From JALORV01 sp035429805 (GTDB lineage: Bacteria > Pseudomonadota > Gammaproteobacteria > Burkholderiales > Burkholderiaceae_F): a stretch of 64,000 nt of DNA. How positions within the stretch are numbered: the first letter of the stretch is position 1; each line of letters begins with the position of its first letter. Positions 34,629 through 43,051 of this stretch are shown piece by piece. A program made the position numbers and the translations under genes. The notes beneath the pieces were generated by a model. That model had not been told where the DNA came from, searched no databases, and saw only the letters and a list, made by a program, of their open reading frames with translations. Location of the stretch: contig DAOMFL010000010.1 in the NCBI GenBank assembly GCA_035429805.1, forward strand, positions 1 through 64,000, given 5' to 3'.

Positions 34629-35659
34629 GCGAGCGGCACCACGCCGAGGCGCTCGGACCAGGCACGCATGTCGGCCAGCGCGCCGGGCTCGAAAGGAATT
34701 CCGGAAATTCGCCGCGTCCGCTCGCTGCGCAGCTCGGGGTCGCCCGGCAGCTGAACGTGGCCGGGCTCGCGCGGCAGCTCGGTGGCCATCGCCTGGACAG
34801 TCGATGCAAGCGTCGCCCCGCCCGCGAAGCGCTGCGGGTCGAGCGCGATTAGCAGGTGCCCGAGATCCTGCGGAGTGTCGAGCGCCTCGTACATCGGCGT
34901 GATGTGCGGGCCGAATGCCATGCCGTTGAGGGCGCCGCACAGCAGGTCCACCATCAGCGCCAGGCCGTATCCCTTGTAGCCATAGTCCGCGCCGCCCAGC
35001 GGCGTGATCGCCACGGCGGCATGCGGATCCGTCGTCGGTTCGCCATCTTCATCGACCACGAGGCCAGGCGGCACCGGCCTGTTCTCGACGCGGGCATTGA
35101 TGATGCGGTTGAAGGCGACCTGGCTGGTCGCCATGTCGAGGCAGAGCGGCTCATCGCCCGCACGCGGAAAGGCAATGGCGATCGGATTGGTCCCCAGGAA
35201 GCGGCGCCGGCCGCCAAACGGCATGACGATCGCATTGGCCTGCGTGAATGCAATCCCGACCAGACCCGCATTCGCCGCCTGCCGCGCATACAGCCCGACG
35301 GCGCCGCTGTGGCTGGAGCGGCGCACGCCGACGGCACCGAGGCCATTTTCCTGCGCCAGGCCGATGGCGGTGTCCATCGCGCGCACGCAATGCAGGATGC
35401 CGAGGCCATTGTCGCCATCCATGCTGGCCGTGCACGGGCCGGTGGACTCGATGCGGCCCGGCGCCACCGCGTGCGTCGAGCCGCGCTGCAACCGGTCGAG
35501 GTAATGCGTCAGCCGCAGCACGCCATGCGAGTCGATGCCCCAGAGACTGGTCTGCACCAGTCCCTCGGCGACGATCGCGGCGTCGGCTGCGGGCACGTCC
35601 AGCGCCTGCAGGCACGCACGCGCCCACGCCGCGACGCGCTCGTGCCCGATCAGCTGCAT
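34625..35659 (-). CDS. Ldh-family oxidoreductase, second copy
   Basis: The 344-residue product has SLWGIDSHGVLRLTHYLDRL, RRSSHSGAVGLYARQAA, FGGRRRFLGTNPIAIAFP and GADYGYKGYGLALMVDLLCG, the Ldh2 family pattern. It is clearly diverged from the copy at 21640. ATG 35659 (MQLIGHERVAAW) lies 16 bp after the hydrolase stop; a TTG at 35698 would make it overlap. It sits between a hydrolase and a hydroxyacid dehydrogenase, which suggests oxidation of the released hydroxy acid. Confidence 0.88.
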   Translation of the reverse strand: MQLIGHERVAAWARACLQALDVPAADAAIVAEGLVQTSLWGIDSHGVLRLTHYLDRLQRGSTHAVAPGRIESTGPCTASMDGDNGLGILHCVRAMDTAIGLAQENGLGAVGVRRSSHSGAVGLYARQAANAGLVGIAFTQANAIVMPFGGRRRFLGTNPIAIAFPRAGDEPLCLDMATSQVAFNRIINARVENRPVPPGLVVDEDGEPTTDPHAAVAITPLGGADYGYKGYGLALMVDLLCGALNGMAFGPHITPMYEALDTPQDLGHLLIALDPQRFAGGATLASTVQAMATELPREPGHVQLPGDPELRSERTRRISGIPFEPGALADMRAWSERLGVVPLA

Positions 35660-35675
35660 GCCGCGCGAAGGAGCG

Positions 35676-36527
35676 TCAGCGCGCGGACCAGGCAACAACC
35701 CGCTGCCGCTGCTCTCCGAGCCCGGCGATGCCGAGCGCCACCGAGTCGCCGGCCTTCAGGTACCGCGGCGGCTTCTTGCCCATGCCGACGCCGGGCGGTG
35801 TGCCGGTGGTGATGATGTCGCCTGGCATGAGCGTCATGAACCGGCTGACGTAGCTGACGAGCGTCGCCACGCCGAAGATCATCGTCTTCGTGTTGCCGCG
35901 CTGCATCGGTTCGCCGTTGACGTCGAGCCACATGTCGAGTGCCTGCGGGTCCGGCACTTCGTCACGCGTCACCAGCCAGGGACCGATCGGGCCGAAGGTA
36001 TCGCAGCCCTTGCCCTTGTCCCACTGGCTGCCGCGTTCGAGCTGGAAGTTCCGCTCCGAGACGTCGTTGATCACGCAGTAGCCGGCCACGTGCGCGAGCG
36101 CCTTCGCCTCGTCGACGTAGCGCGCGGTCGTTCCGATCACCACACCGAGTTCGACCTCCCAGTCGGTCTTGACCGAGTCGCGCGGCAGCATGATGTCGTC
36201 GTTCGGTCCGTTGATGCAGGTCGTCGCCTTGCTGAAGACGATCGGCTCGCTCGGGATCGGCGCGTTGGACTCCGCCGCGTGGTCGGCGTAGTTGAGCCCG
36301 ATCGCGATGAACTTGCTGATGCCGAGGTACGGCACACCCAGCCGCGGCTTGCCGGGGACCAGCGGCAACGACTCCGGATCGGCCTTCGCCAGCTTCGCCA
36401 ACCCCTTGTCCGACAGGTGCTCGCTCGTCACGTGCTCGACCACCCCCGACAGATCGCGCAGCCGCCCCTGCCGGTCCAGCACCCCCGGCTTCTCAAAGCC
36501 CGCCGGTCCAAAACGAAGTAGTTTCAT
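35676..36527 (-). CDS. FAH-family hydrolase (2,4-diketo-3-deoxy-L-fuconate hydrolase-like)
   Basis: The fumarylacetoacetate hydrolase family splits C-C bonds in beta-diketo acids using Mg2+. The 283-residue product has FIAIGLNYADHAAE, the metal ligands in WEVELGVVIG and later INDVSERNFQLERGSQWDKGKG, FGPIGPWLVTRDEV and PGDIITTGTPPGVGMG. These are typical of ureidoglycolate lyase-like enzymes acting on 2,4-diketo-3-deoxy sugar acids, giving pyruvate and a hydroxy acid. An SDR of the matching dehydrogenase type lies directly upstream. Acceptance of the L-fuconate-type substrate is inferred. Confidence 0.9.
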   Translation of the reverse strand: MKLLRFGPAGFEKPGVLDRQGRLRDLSGVVEHVTSEHLSDKGLAKLAKADPESLPLVPGKPRLGVPYLGISKFIAIGLNYADHAAESNAPIPSEPIVFSKATTCINGPNDDIMLPRDSVKTDWEVELGVVIGTTARYVDEAKALAHVAGYCVINDVSERNFQLERGSQWDKGKGCDTFGPIGPWLVTRDEVPDPQALDMWLDVNGEPMQRGNTKTMIFGVATLVSYVSRFMTLMPGDIITTGTPPGVGMGKKPPRYLKAGDSVALGIAGLGEQRQRVVAWSAR

Positions 36528-36555
36528 GACCCCGCCTTTTCCATGCCGTTGTGAT

Positions 36556-36590
36556 GAAAGAAATCGTCTGGCTCCGCCAGCGATTCTTTC
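36556..36590. terminator. Long hairpin between the SDR and FAH genes
   Basis: GAAAG, AATCG and CTGGC pair with GCCAG, CGATT and CTTTC to make 15 base pairs around a TCC loop, with two single-base bulges. In the minus-strand transcript the second arm ends CGATTTCTTTC, a partial U-tract. It could terminate, process or stabilise the mRNA within the operon. Confidence 0.5.
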
Positions 36591-36599
36591 TGATCAGAC

Positions 36600-36629
36600 C
36601 GGGCGAAAGTAGGTTTGCACTTTCGCCCG
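36600..36629. terminator. Perfect 11-bp hairpin directly after the SDR gene
   Basis: CGGGCGAAAGT and ACTTTCGCCCG are perfect complements around an eight-base loop, starting two bases from the SDR stop on the minus strand. No U-tract follows, so 3'-end protection or RNA processing is as likely as termination. Confidence 0.5.
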
Positions 36630-36630
36630 C

Positions 36631-37365
36631 CTAAAGACTCATTCCCCCGTCGACGAAGATCGCCTGCCCCGTCATGAACGACGACTCGTCCGACACCAGA
36701 TAGACAAAGGTCTCGGCGATCTCTTCGGCCGTTGCGAGCCGGCCCATGGGTTGGCGTGCGATGAAGTCCTTGCGCGCCTGCACCGGATCGGCGAACGCCT
36801 GGATGCGATCCCCCAGCGAGGGGGTGTCAACGGTGCCGGGACAGACACAGTTCACGCGTATGCCCTGCTTGACGTGATCGACCGCCAGCGCGCGCGTGAA
36901 GCCGGCCACTGCCGCCTTGCTCGCCGCGTAGGCGAGCCGGTTAGGCGCTGCTTTGTGGGCACCCAGGACCGACGCCATGTTCAGGATCACACCGCCACCG
37001 GCGCCGATCATCTTCGGCAGCATCGCCTTCGTCATCACGAACATGCTTCGGACATTCAGGTCGAAGCTGAAGTCCCAGTCGGCGACGCTGCAGTCGAGGA
37101 TCGTGCCCTGGTGCACGTAGCCGGCGCAGTTGAAGAGGATGTCGACCGCGCCGGTGCGCTCGACGAAGGCGAGCACGGCAGCATCGTCGAGCACGTCGAG
37201 CCGCGCGGTCGTGACGCCCGCAGGCAGGCCCGAAAGCAGTTCCGGCTTGAGATCGGTCGCGGTCACCCGGGCGCCTTCGCGCGCGAACGCCTGCACCGCG
37301 GCACGTCCCATGCCCTGTCCGGCCGCCGTCACCAGTGCCGACTTGCCATGCAAACGCCCGGCCAT
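36631..37365 (-). CDS. SDR, 2-keto-3-deoxy-L-fuconate dehydrogenase/BDH2-like
   Basis: The 244-residue SDR has TAAGQGMGRAAVQAFAREGA, LFNCAGYVHQGTILDC, DWDFSFDLNVRSMF, YAASKAAVAGFTRALAVDH, and GIRVNCVCPGTVDTPSL followed by a GRLATAEEIAE region. This set strongly resembles 2-keto-3-deoxy-L-fuconate 4-dehydrogenase and human BDH2. It would oxidise C4 of a 2-keto-3-deoxy acid to the 2,4-diketo acid cut by the neighbouring FAH hydrolase. It is first in its operon, facing the FadR-type regulator across the second operator. Confidence 0.9.
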   Translation of the reverse strand: MAGRLHGKSALVTAAGQGMGRAAVQAFAREGARVTATDLKPELLSGLPAGVTTARLDVLDDAAVLAFVERTGAVDILFNCAGYVHQGTILDCSVADWDFSFDLNVRSMFVMTKAMLPKMIGAGGGVILNMASVLGAHKAAPNRLAYAASKAAVAGFTRALAVDHVKQGIRVNCVCPGTVDTPSLGDRIQAFADPVQARKDFIARQPMGRLATAEEIAETFVYLVSDESSFMTGQAIFVDGGMSL

Positions 37366-37479
37366 TTTCTCCTCCCCGATGCAGGTCCCGGTGTCCCCGT
37401 GGCATTGCGGCAGACTGCGGAATCGCGCGTCGCGCGGCGGCTTGACACCTCGCAGGGTGCATGTGAAGCTAGCCGCGCA

Positions 37480-37499
37480 ATTGGTCTGACCACTTGACC
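37480..37499. promoter_or_regulatory. Candidate GntR/FadR-type operator, copy 2
   Basis: ATTGGTCTGACCACTTGACC differs from the copy at 23500-23519 at one base, the centre of the TTGGTC-N-GACCA palindrome. It lies between the divergent SDR (37365) and FadR-type regulator (37577) genes, as expected for autoregulation by that regulator. Sequences flanking the two copies are not otherwise alike, so this is not a large duplication. Confidence 0.78.
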
Positions 37500-37576
37500 A
37501 GTGCGCGGCAGTTTAAGCGGCGGCGCAATGCGCTGTCCAGCCAGTCCGCCAGGTCCGCGAGGAGAGTCCCCGTCCC

Positions 37577-38281
37577 ATGCCGATCAAGGCCGTCGAACCG
37601 CAGCGGCTCTACCGCCGCATCGCCGAGCAGATCGCCAAGCTCATCCGGCGCGGCGAGTACAAACCGGGCGAACGGCTGCCGCCGGAACGTGACCTGGCCC
37701 GCCTGCTGAAGGTCAGCCGGCCGTCCGTGCGGGAAGCGCTGATCGCGCTCGAAGTCGAGGGTTACGTCGAAGTGCGTGTGGGGTCCGGCGTCTACGTTAC
37801 CCAGCGGCAACCCGCGGCGCGCAGCGCCGTCCTGCTGCCGGCGGATTCGGGCCCGTTCGAACTGATCGCTGCGCGCCGGCTGCTCGAGTCCGAATGTGCT
37901 GCGCTGGCGGCGCGTCAGGCGAGCCCGGCACAGATCCGGCGGATGAAGGCTGCGCTGGCGGCGATGGAGCGCGACCGGCGCCGCGCCGTGATGCCGCTCG
38001 AAAACGACCGCCGGTTCCATCTCGAAATCGCCGAGGCCAGCGGCAACAGCGCACTGGCGCTGGCGGTGCGCACGCTGTGGGATCAGCGCACAGGCCCGCT
38101 GTTCCTCCGGCTCGAGCGCCATTTCGACACACCCGACCTGTGGGAGGCTGCGATTGCCGAGCACAGCGCGGTGATGGCCGCGATCGAAAGCCACGACCTC
38201 GCCGGCGCACGGGCCGCAATGCGACGCCACATGGACGCCGCGGCGAAGCGCTTCCAGCGCAGCTGGGGCGTCGGTACCTAG
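37577..38281 (+). CDS. FadR-subfamily GntR transcriptional regulator
   Basis: The 234-residue product has an N-terminal winged helix (residues 8-75: LYRRIAEQIAKLIRRGEYKPG, LPPERDLARLLKVSRPSVREAL, VRVGSGVYVTQRQP) and a C-terminal all-helical FCD ligand domain. Likely metal-binding residues lie in NDRRFHLEIAEASGN, EHSAVMAAIESHD and MRRHMD. Such regulators usually repress sugar-acid or organic-acid genes and are released by an intermediate. It sits between the catabolic operon and the TRAP genes, next to operator copy 2. Confidence 0.93.
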   Translation: MPIKAVEPQRLYRRIAEQIAKLIRRGEYKPGERLPPERDLARLLKVSRPSVREALIALEVEGYVEVRVGSGVYVTQRQPAARSAVLLPADSGPFELIAARRLLESECAALAARQASPAQIRRMKAALAAMERDRRRAVMPLENDRRFHLEIAEASGNSALALAVRTLWDQRTGPLFLRLERHFDTPDLWEAAIAEHSAVMAAIESHDLAGARAAMRRHMDAAAKRFQRSWGVGT

Positions 38282-38324
38282 CCGCCCACGGAAACAGCGC
38301 GGCGCCCGCGCCGCCGGACATCGC

Positions 38325-38921
38325 ATGCAGCCCGCCCCTGCACCCTCCGACGCCTCTCAAGACCACGTACTCACCGCCGGCGGCGAGTTCGATGTCCATG
38401 ACGAGCCGATCGACCTCGGCGTGTACCGCTTCGAAGACTGGATCTCGTTCGGCTTCTTCTGGCTGCTGGCCGGCACGGTCTTCCTGCAGTTCTTCACGCG
38501 TTATGCGCTCAACGACTCGGCCGGCTGGACTGAGGAGATCTCGCGTTACCTGCTGATCTGCACGGTGTTCATCGGCGCCGCGATCAGCGTGCGCAAGAAC
38601 AATCACATCCACGTCGACTTCTTCTACCGGTTCATGCCGAACCGGCTGATGCGGGTCATGTCGACGCTGGTCGATGTCGCGCGCATCGCGTTCTTCGCCT
38701 ATGCGGTATGGCTCACGTTCCAGCTGATGCAGCGCATCGGAATGCAGCGCATGGCTGTCGTCGACCTGCCGATCGGCCTCATGTACGCGGTCGTGCTCGC
38801 CGGCTTTCTGCTGATGACCTGGCGTGCGCTCGATGTCGCGAGGCGCAATTGGAACCGCGGCGCCTCGGTGCTCGAGCGGCCAGAACTGATTGAAGCTGAT
38901 CTATCGGGGCGCTCGACATGA
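38325..38921 (+). CDS. TRAP transporter small permease (DctQ type)
   Basis: The 198-residue inner-membrane protein has four predicted helices from about residue 40, including WISFGFFWLLAGTVFLQFFT, and the family motif GWTEEISRYLLICTVFIGAA followed by SVRKNNHIHVDFFY. TRAP systems import organic or sugar acids using an ion gradient. It overlaps the large permease gene (ATGA) and starts 44 bp after the regulator gene, possibly cotranscribed with it. Confidence 0.92.
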   Translation: MQPAPAPSDASQDHVLTAGGEFDVHDEPIDLGVYRFEDWISFGFFWLLAGTVFLQFFTRYALNDSAGWTEEISRYLLICTVFIGAAISVRKNNHIHVDFFYRFMPNRLMRVMSTLVDVARIAFFAYAVWLTFQLMQRIGMQRMAVVDLPIGLMYAVVLAGFLLMTWRALDVARRNWNRGASVLERPELIEADLSGRST

Positions 38922-40324
38922 GCCCCGGCGTCTTCAAGCTGCTGTTCCTTGGCCTGATGGGCTCCGGCGTGCCGGTCGCCATCGCCATGGCGGGTTCCGC
39001 GCTGATCTTCGTCATGGTGACGGGCTCGGTGCCGGACTTTGTCGTCATCCACCGCATGGTCAACGGCATCGACTCGTTTCCCCTGCTGGCGGTGCCATTT
39101 TTCATCATGGCCGGCAACCTAATGAATTCGGCCGGCATCACCAATCGCATCTACAACTTCGCGCTGGCCCTGGTCGGCTGGCTGCGCGGCGGCCTGGGTC
39201 ACGTCAACGTGCTCGGTTCCGTGATCTTCGCCGGCATGTCGGGCACCGCCATCGCGGACGCCGCCGGGCTCGGCACGATCGAGATCAAGGCAATGCGCGA
39301 CCACGGCTACAGCCCCGAGTTCTCGGTCGGCGTCACTGCGGCGTCGGCAACGCTCGGACCGATCATTCCGCCGTCGTTGCCCTTCGTCATCTACGCGATG
39401 TTCGCCAACGTCTCGGTCGGGGCGCTGTTCCTGGCCGGCATCCTGCCGGGCGCGGTGATGGCGCTGCTGATGATGGCAACCGTCGCGTACTTCGCGCACC
39501 GGAACCAATGGGGCGGCGACACCCGTTTCGAATGGCCGCGCGTCCTCAAGGCGCTGGCCGAACTGATGGTGGTGGCGCTCTTCCCCGCCGTCATCTGGGT
39601 GCTGACGACCCAGGCCGGCCTGCCGCAGGTGCCGACGGTCGCGGCGGCCCTGACCGTCCTGCTGCTCGCCGACCGCATCTTCCGCTTCAACGCGGTGCTG
39701 CCGGTCATGACCCCGGTGCTGCTGATCGGCGGCATGACGGCAGGGGTCTTCACTGCCACCGAAGGGGCGATCGCCGCCTGCGTGTGGGCGCTCTTCCTCG
39801 GCCTCGTCTGGTTCCGCTCGCTCACCTGGAAGATGCTGGTCAAGGTTTCGATGGACACGATCGAGACCACGTCGATCGTGCTGCTCATCGTCGCGGCGGC
39901 GTCCATCTTCGGCTGGATGCTGACGGTCACGCGCACGACCGAGATGATCGGCACCTGGGTGCTGTCGTTCACGTCGGATCCGTGGATGTTCCTGCTGCTG
40001 GCGAACCTGCTGATGCTGTTTGTCGGCTGCTTTCTCGAACCCACGGCCGCGATCACGATACTGGTGCCGATCCTGCTTCCGATCGTGCGGCAACTCGGCA
40101 TCGACCCGGTTCACTTCGGGCTCATCATGGTGTTGAATCTGATGATCGGGCTGCTGCACCCGCCAATGGGACTCGTGCTGTTCGTGCTGGCGCGGGTCGC
40201 GAAGCTCTCGATCGAGCGCACGACCATGGCGATCCTGCCCTGGCTGATCCCGCTGCTGGTCAGCCTCGGGCTGGTCACCTACCTGCCCGCGATCAGCCTG
40301 TGGCTGCCGCGGCAGTTCCAGTAG
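38918..40324 (+). CDS. TRAP transporter large permease (DctM type)
   Basis: The 468-residue protein is the ion-coupled transport subunit, with about 11-13 hydrophobic helices. Family segments include FPLLAVPFFIMAGNLMNSAG, GSVIFAGMSGTAIADAAGLG, TAASATLGPIIPPSLPFVIY and GCFLEPTAAITILVPILLP. It is somewhat longer than typical DctM, through an extra hydrophobic stretch near residues 210-260. It is encoded with small permease, UxaA-type dehydratase and binding protein. Confidence 0.94.
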   Translation: MSPGVFKLLFLGLMGSGVPVAIAMAGSALIFVMVTGSVPDFVVIHRMVNGIDSFPLLAVPFFIMAGNLMNSAGITNRIYNFALALVGWLRGGLGHVNVLGSVIFAGMSGTAIADAAGLGTIEIKAMRDHGYSPEFSVGVTAASATLGPIIPPSLPFVIYAMFANVSVGALFLAGILPGAVMALLMMATVAYFAHRNQWGGDTRFEWPRVLKALAELMVVALFPAVIWVLTTQAGLPQVPTVAAALTVLLLADRIFRFNAVLPVMTPVLLIGGMTAGVFTATEGAIAACVWALFLGLVWFRSLTWKMLVKVSMDTIETTSIVLLIVAAASIFGWMLTVTRTTEMIGTWVLSFTSDPWMFLLLANLLMLFVGCFLEPTAAITILVPILLPIVRQLGIDPVHFGLIMVLNLMIGLLHPPMGLVLFVLARVAKLSIERTTMAILPWLIPLLVSLGLVTYLPAISLWLPRQFQ

Positions 40325-40335
40325 ACGAGGCCAAC

Positions 40336-41880
40336 ATGCTGCAGGACGTTCCTCTGGTGCTGCGACTCAACCCCGCCGACGATGTCGTCATTGCGCGGCG
40401 CCAGCTCGTGACCGGCACCCTGCTAAAGGGCGAAGGCGTGACGGTCGTCGGGCTCGTGCCTCCCGGGCACAAGGTGGCCACGCGCGCGATCGCGAAGGGC
40501 AGTCCGGTACGGCGCTACAACCAGATCATCGGGTTCGCCACCCGCGAGATCCGGCCGGGGGAGCATGTCCACCTGCACAACCTCGGCATCGGCGATGAGC
40601 ACGGGGCCTTCGTTCGCGACTATGCCTTCTGTGCCGACGTGCATCCGACAATGGCCGCCACCGCGCCGGCGACATTCCTGGGCATCGTGCGTCCCGACGG
40701 CCGCGTGGCGACGCGCAACTACATCGCGATCCTGTCGAGTGTGAACTGCTCGGCCACGGTGGCGCGTGCGATCGCCGACCGCTTCCGCCGCGACATCTTC
40801 CCCGAGGCGCTGGCCGATTTCCCCAATGTCGACGGCGTCATCGCACTGACGCACGGCACCGGGTGCGGCATGGACATGGGCGAAGGCATGCAGGTGCTGC
40901 GCCGGACGATGGCCGGCTACGCGCGCCATCCGAACACGGCCGCGGCCGTGTTCGTCGGGCTCGGCTGCGAGGCGAACCAGATCACATCGCTCTTCGGCGC
41001 CGAGGACCTGCACGACAGCGAGCGCATCGCGCGCTACAACATGCAGGATGTCGGCGGAACCGCCAGAGCAATCGAGCGTGGTGCCGCCCTGGTGCGCGAG
41101 ATGCTCCCCGCAGCCAACCGCGTCGAGCGTACCCCGGTGCCGGCGAGCCATCTGATGCTCGGCCTGCAGTGCGGCGGCTCGGACGGCTACTCCGGCATCA
41201 CCGCCAACCCGGCGCTCGGCAGTGCTGTCGACCGGCTGGTCGCGCACGGTGGCACCGCCATCCTTTCGGAGACTCCGGAGATCTACGGCGCCGAGCATCT
41301 GCTGACACGGCGTGCCGTGTCGCGCGACGTCGGCGAGAAGCTGATCGCCCGCATCCGGTGGTGGGAGGACTACACCGCACGCAATCACGGCGAGATGAAC
41401 AACAACCCGTCGCCTGGCAACAAGGCCGGCGGGCTGACGACGATCCTCGAGAAGTCGCTCGGTGCCGTGGCCAAGGGCGGCACGACCAACTTGGTCGACG
41501 TCTACGAATACGCGCAGCCGGTTACCCAGAGGGGATTCGTCTACATGGACACGCCGGGCTACGACCCGGTTTCCGCGACGGGGCAGGTCGCCGGCGGGGC
41601 CAACATGATCGTCTTCACCACCGGCCGCGGCTCGGCCTACGGCTGCGCGCCATCGCCTTCGCTGAAACTCTCGACCAACAGCGAGCTGTGGCAGCGACAG
41701 GAGGAGGACATCGATCTGAACTGCGGCGAGATCGCCGACGGTACGGCGACGATCGAGCAGATCGGTGAACGGTTGTTCGAGCTGATACTCGCCACGGCAT
41801 CGGGCAGCAGGACCAAGAGCGAGCGGTTCGGCTACGGCCAGAGCGAATTCGTGCCCTGGCAACTCGGCGCGACGATGTAG
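40336..41880 (+). CDS. UxaA-family altronate/galactarate dehydratase-like enzyme
   Basis: This family dehydrates altronate or galactarate to 2-keto-3-deoxy acids. The 514-residue product joins the N-terminal SAF-type domain (VARRQL-like start, KGSPVRRYNQIIGFATREI) to the catalytic domain with ILSSVNCSATVARAIAD, THGTGCGMDMGEGMQVL, GLGCEANQI, LQCGGSDGYSGITANPALG and NNPSPGNKAGGLTTILEKSLG. It is a full-length UxaA-type fusion. It lies inside the TRAP gene set, so the imported solute is probably an aldonic or uronic-derived acid; the exact substrate is unknown. Confidence 0.9.
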   Translation: MLQDVPLVLRLNPADDVVIARRQLVTGTLLKGEGVTVVGLVPPGHKVATRAIAKGSPVRRYNQIIGFATREIRPGEHVHLHNLGIGDEHGAFVRDYAFCADVHPTMAATAPATFLGIVRPDGRVATRNYIAILSSVNCSATVARAIADRFRRDIFPEALADFPNVDGVIALTHGTGCGMDMGEGMQVLRRTMAGYARHPNTAAAVFVGLGCEANQITSLFGAEDLHDSERIARYNMQDVGGTARAIERGAALVREMLPAANRVERTPVPASHLMLGLQCGGSDGYSGITANPALGSAVDRLVAHGGTAILSETPEIYGAEHLLTRRAVSRDVGEKLIARIRWWEDYTARNHGEMNNNPSPGNKAGGLTTILEKSLGAVAKGGTTNLVDVYEYAQPVTQRGFVYMDTPGYDPVSATGQVAGGANMIVFTTGRGSAYGCAPSPSLKLSTNSELWQRQEEDIDLNCGEIADGTATIEQIGERLFELILATASGSRTKSERFGYGQSEFVPWQLGATM

Positions 41881-41917
41881 CGCCTATGGCGTTGAAAGCA
41901 GTTCAACAGGAGGAGAC

Positions 41918-42913
41918 ATGAAGCAAGGCATCGAAGTGCAGCCCCGACTGGGCCGCTGGCTCGTCGGTATCGCGCTGGCGGCGCTCGCCGTCGGCGGCGC
42001 ATCGGCGCAGACCAAGCTCAAGTTCGCGCACGTGTACGAGACCAGCGAGCCCTATCACACAGCCGCCCTCTGGGCCGCAGGAGAGATCGCGAAGCGCACC
42101 GCCAACCGCTACACGGTCGAAGTGTTCCCGGCCTCGACTCTCGGCAAGGAGACCGACATCAACCAGGGCCTGACGCTCGGCACCGTCGACATCATCTACA
42201 CGGGGCAGCTGTTCGCCGGGCGGACCTACGGGCCGATCGCGATCGGCGGCGCGCCCTACATGTTCCGCGACTTCAACCACTGGAAGGCATTCTCGACCAG
42301 CCCGCTGTTCGCCGAACTGTCGGAGGGTTATCGCGCCAAGAGCGGCGGCAACAAGGTGCTGGCGATCACCTACTACGGCGAGCGGCACGTCACATCGAAC
42401 AAGCCGATCAACAAGCCCGACGACATGAAGGGCCTGAAGATCCGCGTGCCGGATGCGCCGCTGTACACGATGTTCCCGCGCGCCGTCGGAGCGAACCCGA
42501 CGCCGATCGCCTTCGCCGAGGTCTACCTCGCGCTACAAAATGGCACCGTCGACGCGCAGGAGAACCCGCTGCCGACGATCGACGCGAAGAAGTTCTACGA
42601 AGTGCAGAAGTACATCGTGCTGACCGGCCACATCACCGATGCTCTGCTGACGATCGTCGGGGCGCCGACATGGAACAAGCTCAGCGACGCCGACAAGAAG
42701 ATCTTCGAGGACGTGCTGCGCGAGGCCGCCGCCCGTGCGACGGCGCAGATCGTCGAGATCGAGGGCAAGCTCGGCGCCGAGTTCGCCAAGCGCGGCAAGG
42801 AAGTCGTCAAGGTCGACCGCGCGCCGTTCCGCGAGGCGACGGCGAAGCTGCACAATGGGCCCGACGCGACCTGGGACAAGGCGACCTACGACAAACTGCA
42901 GGCTCTGAAGTAG
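41918..42913 (+). CDS. TRAP transporter substrate-binding protein (DctP type)
   Basis: This periplasmic protein captures the solute for the TRAP permease. The 331-residue product has a signal peptide (VGIALAALAVGGASAQ) and the family segments VEVFPASTLGKETDINQGL, LKIRVPDAPLYTMFPRAVGA and LALQNGTVDAQENPLPTI; the conserved Arg of KIRVPD binds the substrate carboxylate. AACAGGAGGAG is a very strong ribosome site, fitting the high dose needed for a binding protein. A terminator-like hairpin follows. Confidence 0.94.
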   Translation: MKQGIEVQPRLGRWLVGIALAALAVGGASAQTKLKFAHVYETSEPYHTAALWAAGEIAKRTANRYTVEVFPASTLGKETDINQGLTLGTVDIIYTGQLFAGRTYGPIAIGGAPYMFRDFNHWKAFSTSPLFAELSEGYRAKSGGNKVLAITYYGERHVTSNKPINKPDDMKGLKIRVPDAPLYTMFPRAVGANPTPIAFAEVYLALQNGTVDAQENPLPTIDAKKFYEVQKYIVLTGHITDALLTIVGAPTWNKLSDADKKIFEDVLREAAARATAQIVEIEGKLGAEFAKRGKEVVKVDRAPFREATAKLHNGPDATWDKATYDKLQALK

Positions 42914-42934
42914 GCCGGATACGTCCGCGTCGCT

Positions 42935-42962
42935 GCACCGGGCTGCGCCAGCGGCCCGGTGC
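42935..42962 (+). terminator. Terminator-like hairpin after the TRAP operon
   Basis: GCACCGGGC and GCCCGGTGC pair perfectly over nine bases, with a possible inner CGC/GCG pairing. The tail GCAATTCT is only weakly U-rich. It lies 22 bases after the DctP stop and before azlC. Confidence 0.5.
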
Positions 42963-43051
42963 GCAATTCTCCGGCGCGGAAAGGCAGCGCGCACCCGGTC
43001 GTCGAGGGATATCGGCCAGGAACGGTTGAAGTTCACGATTGCGCGCACGCC

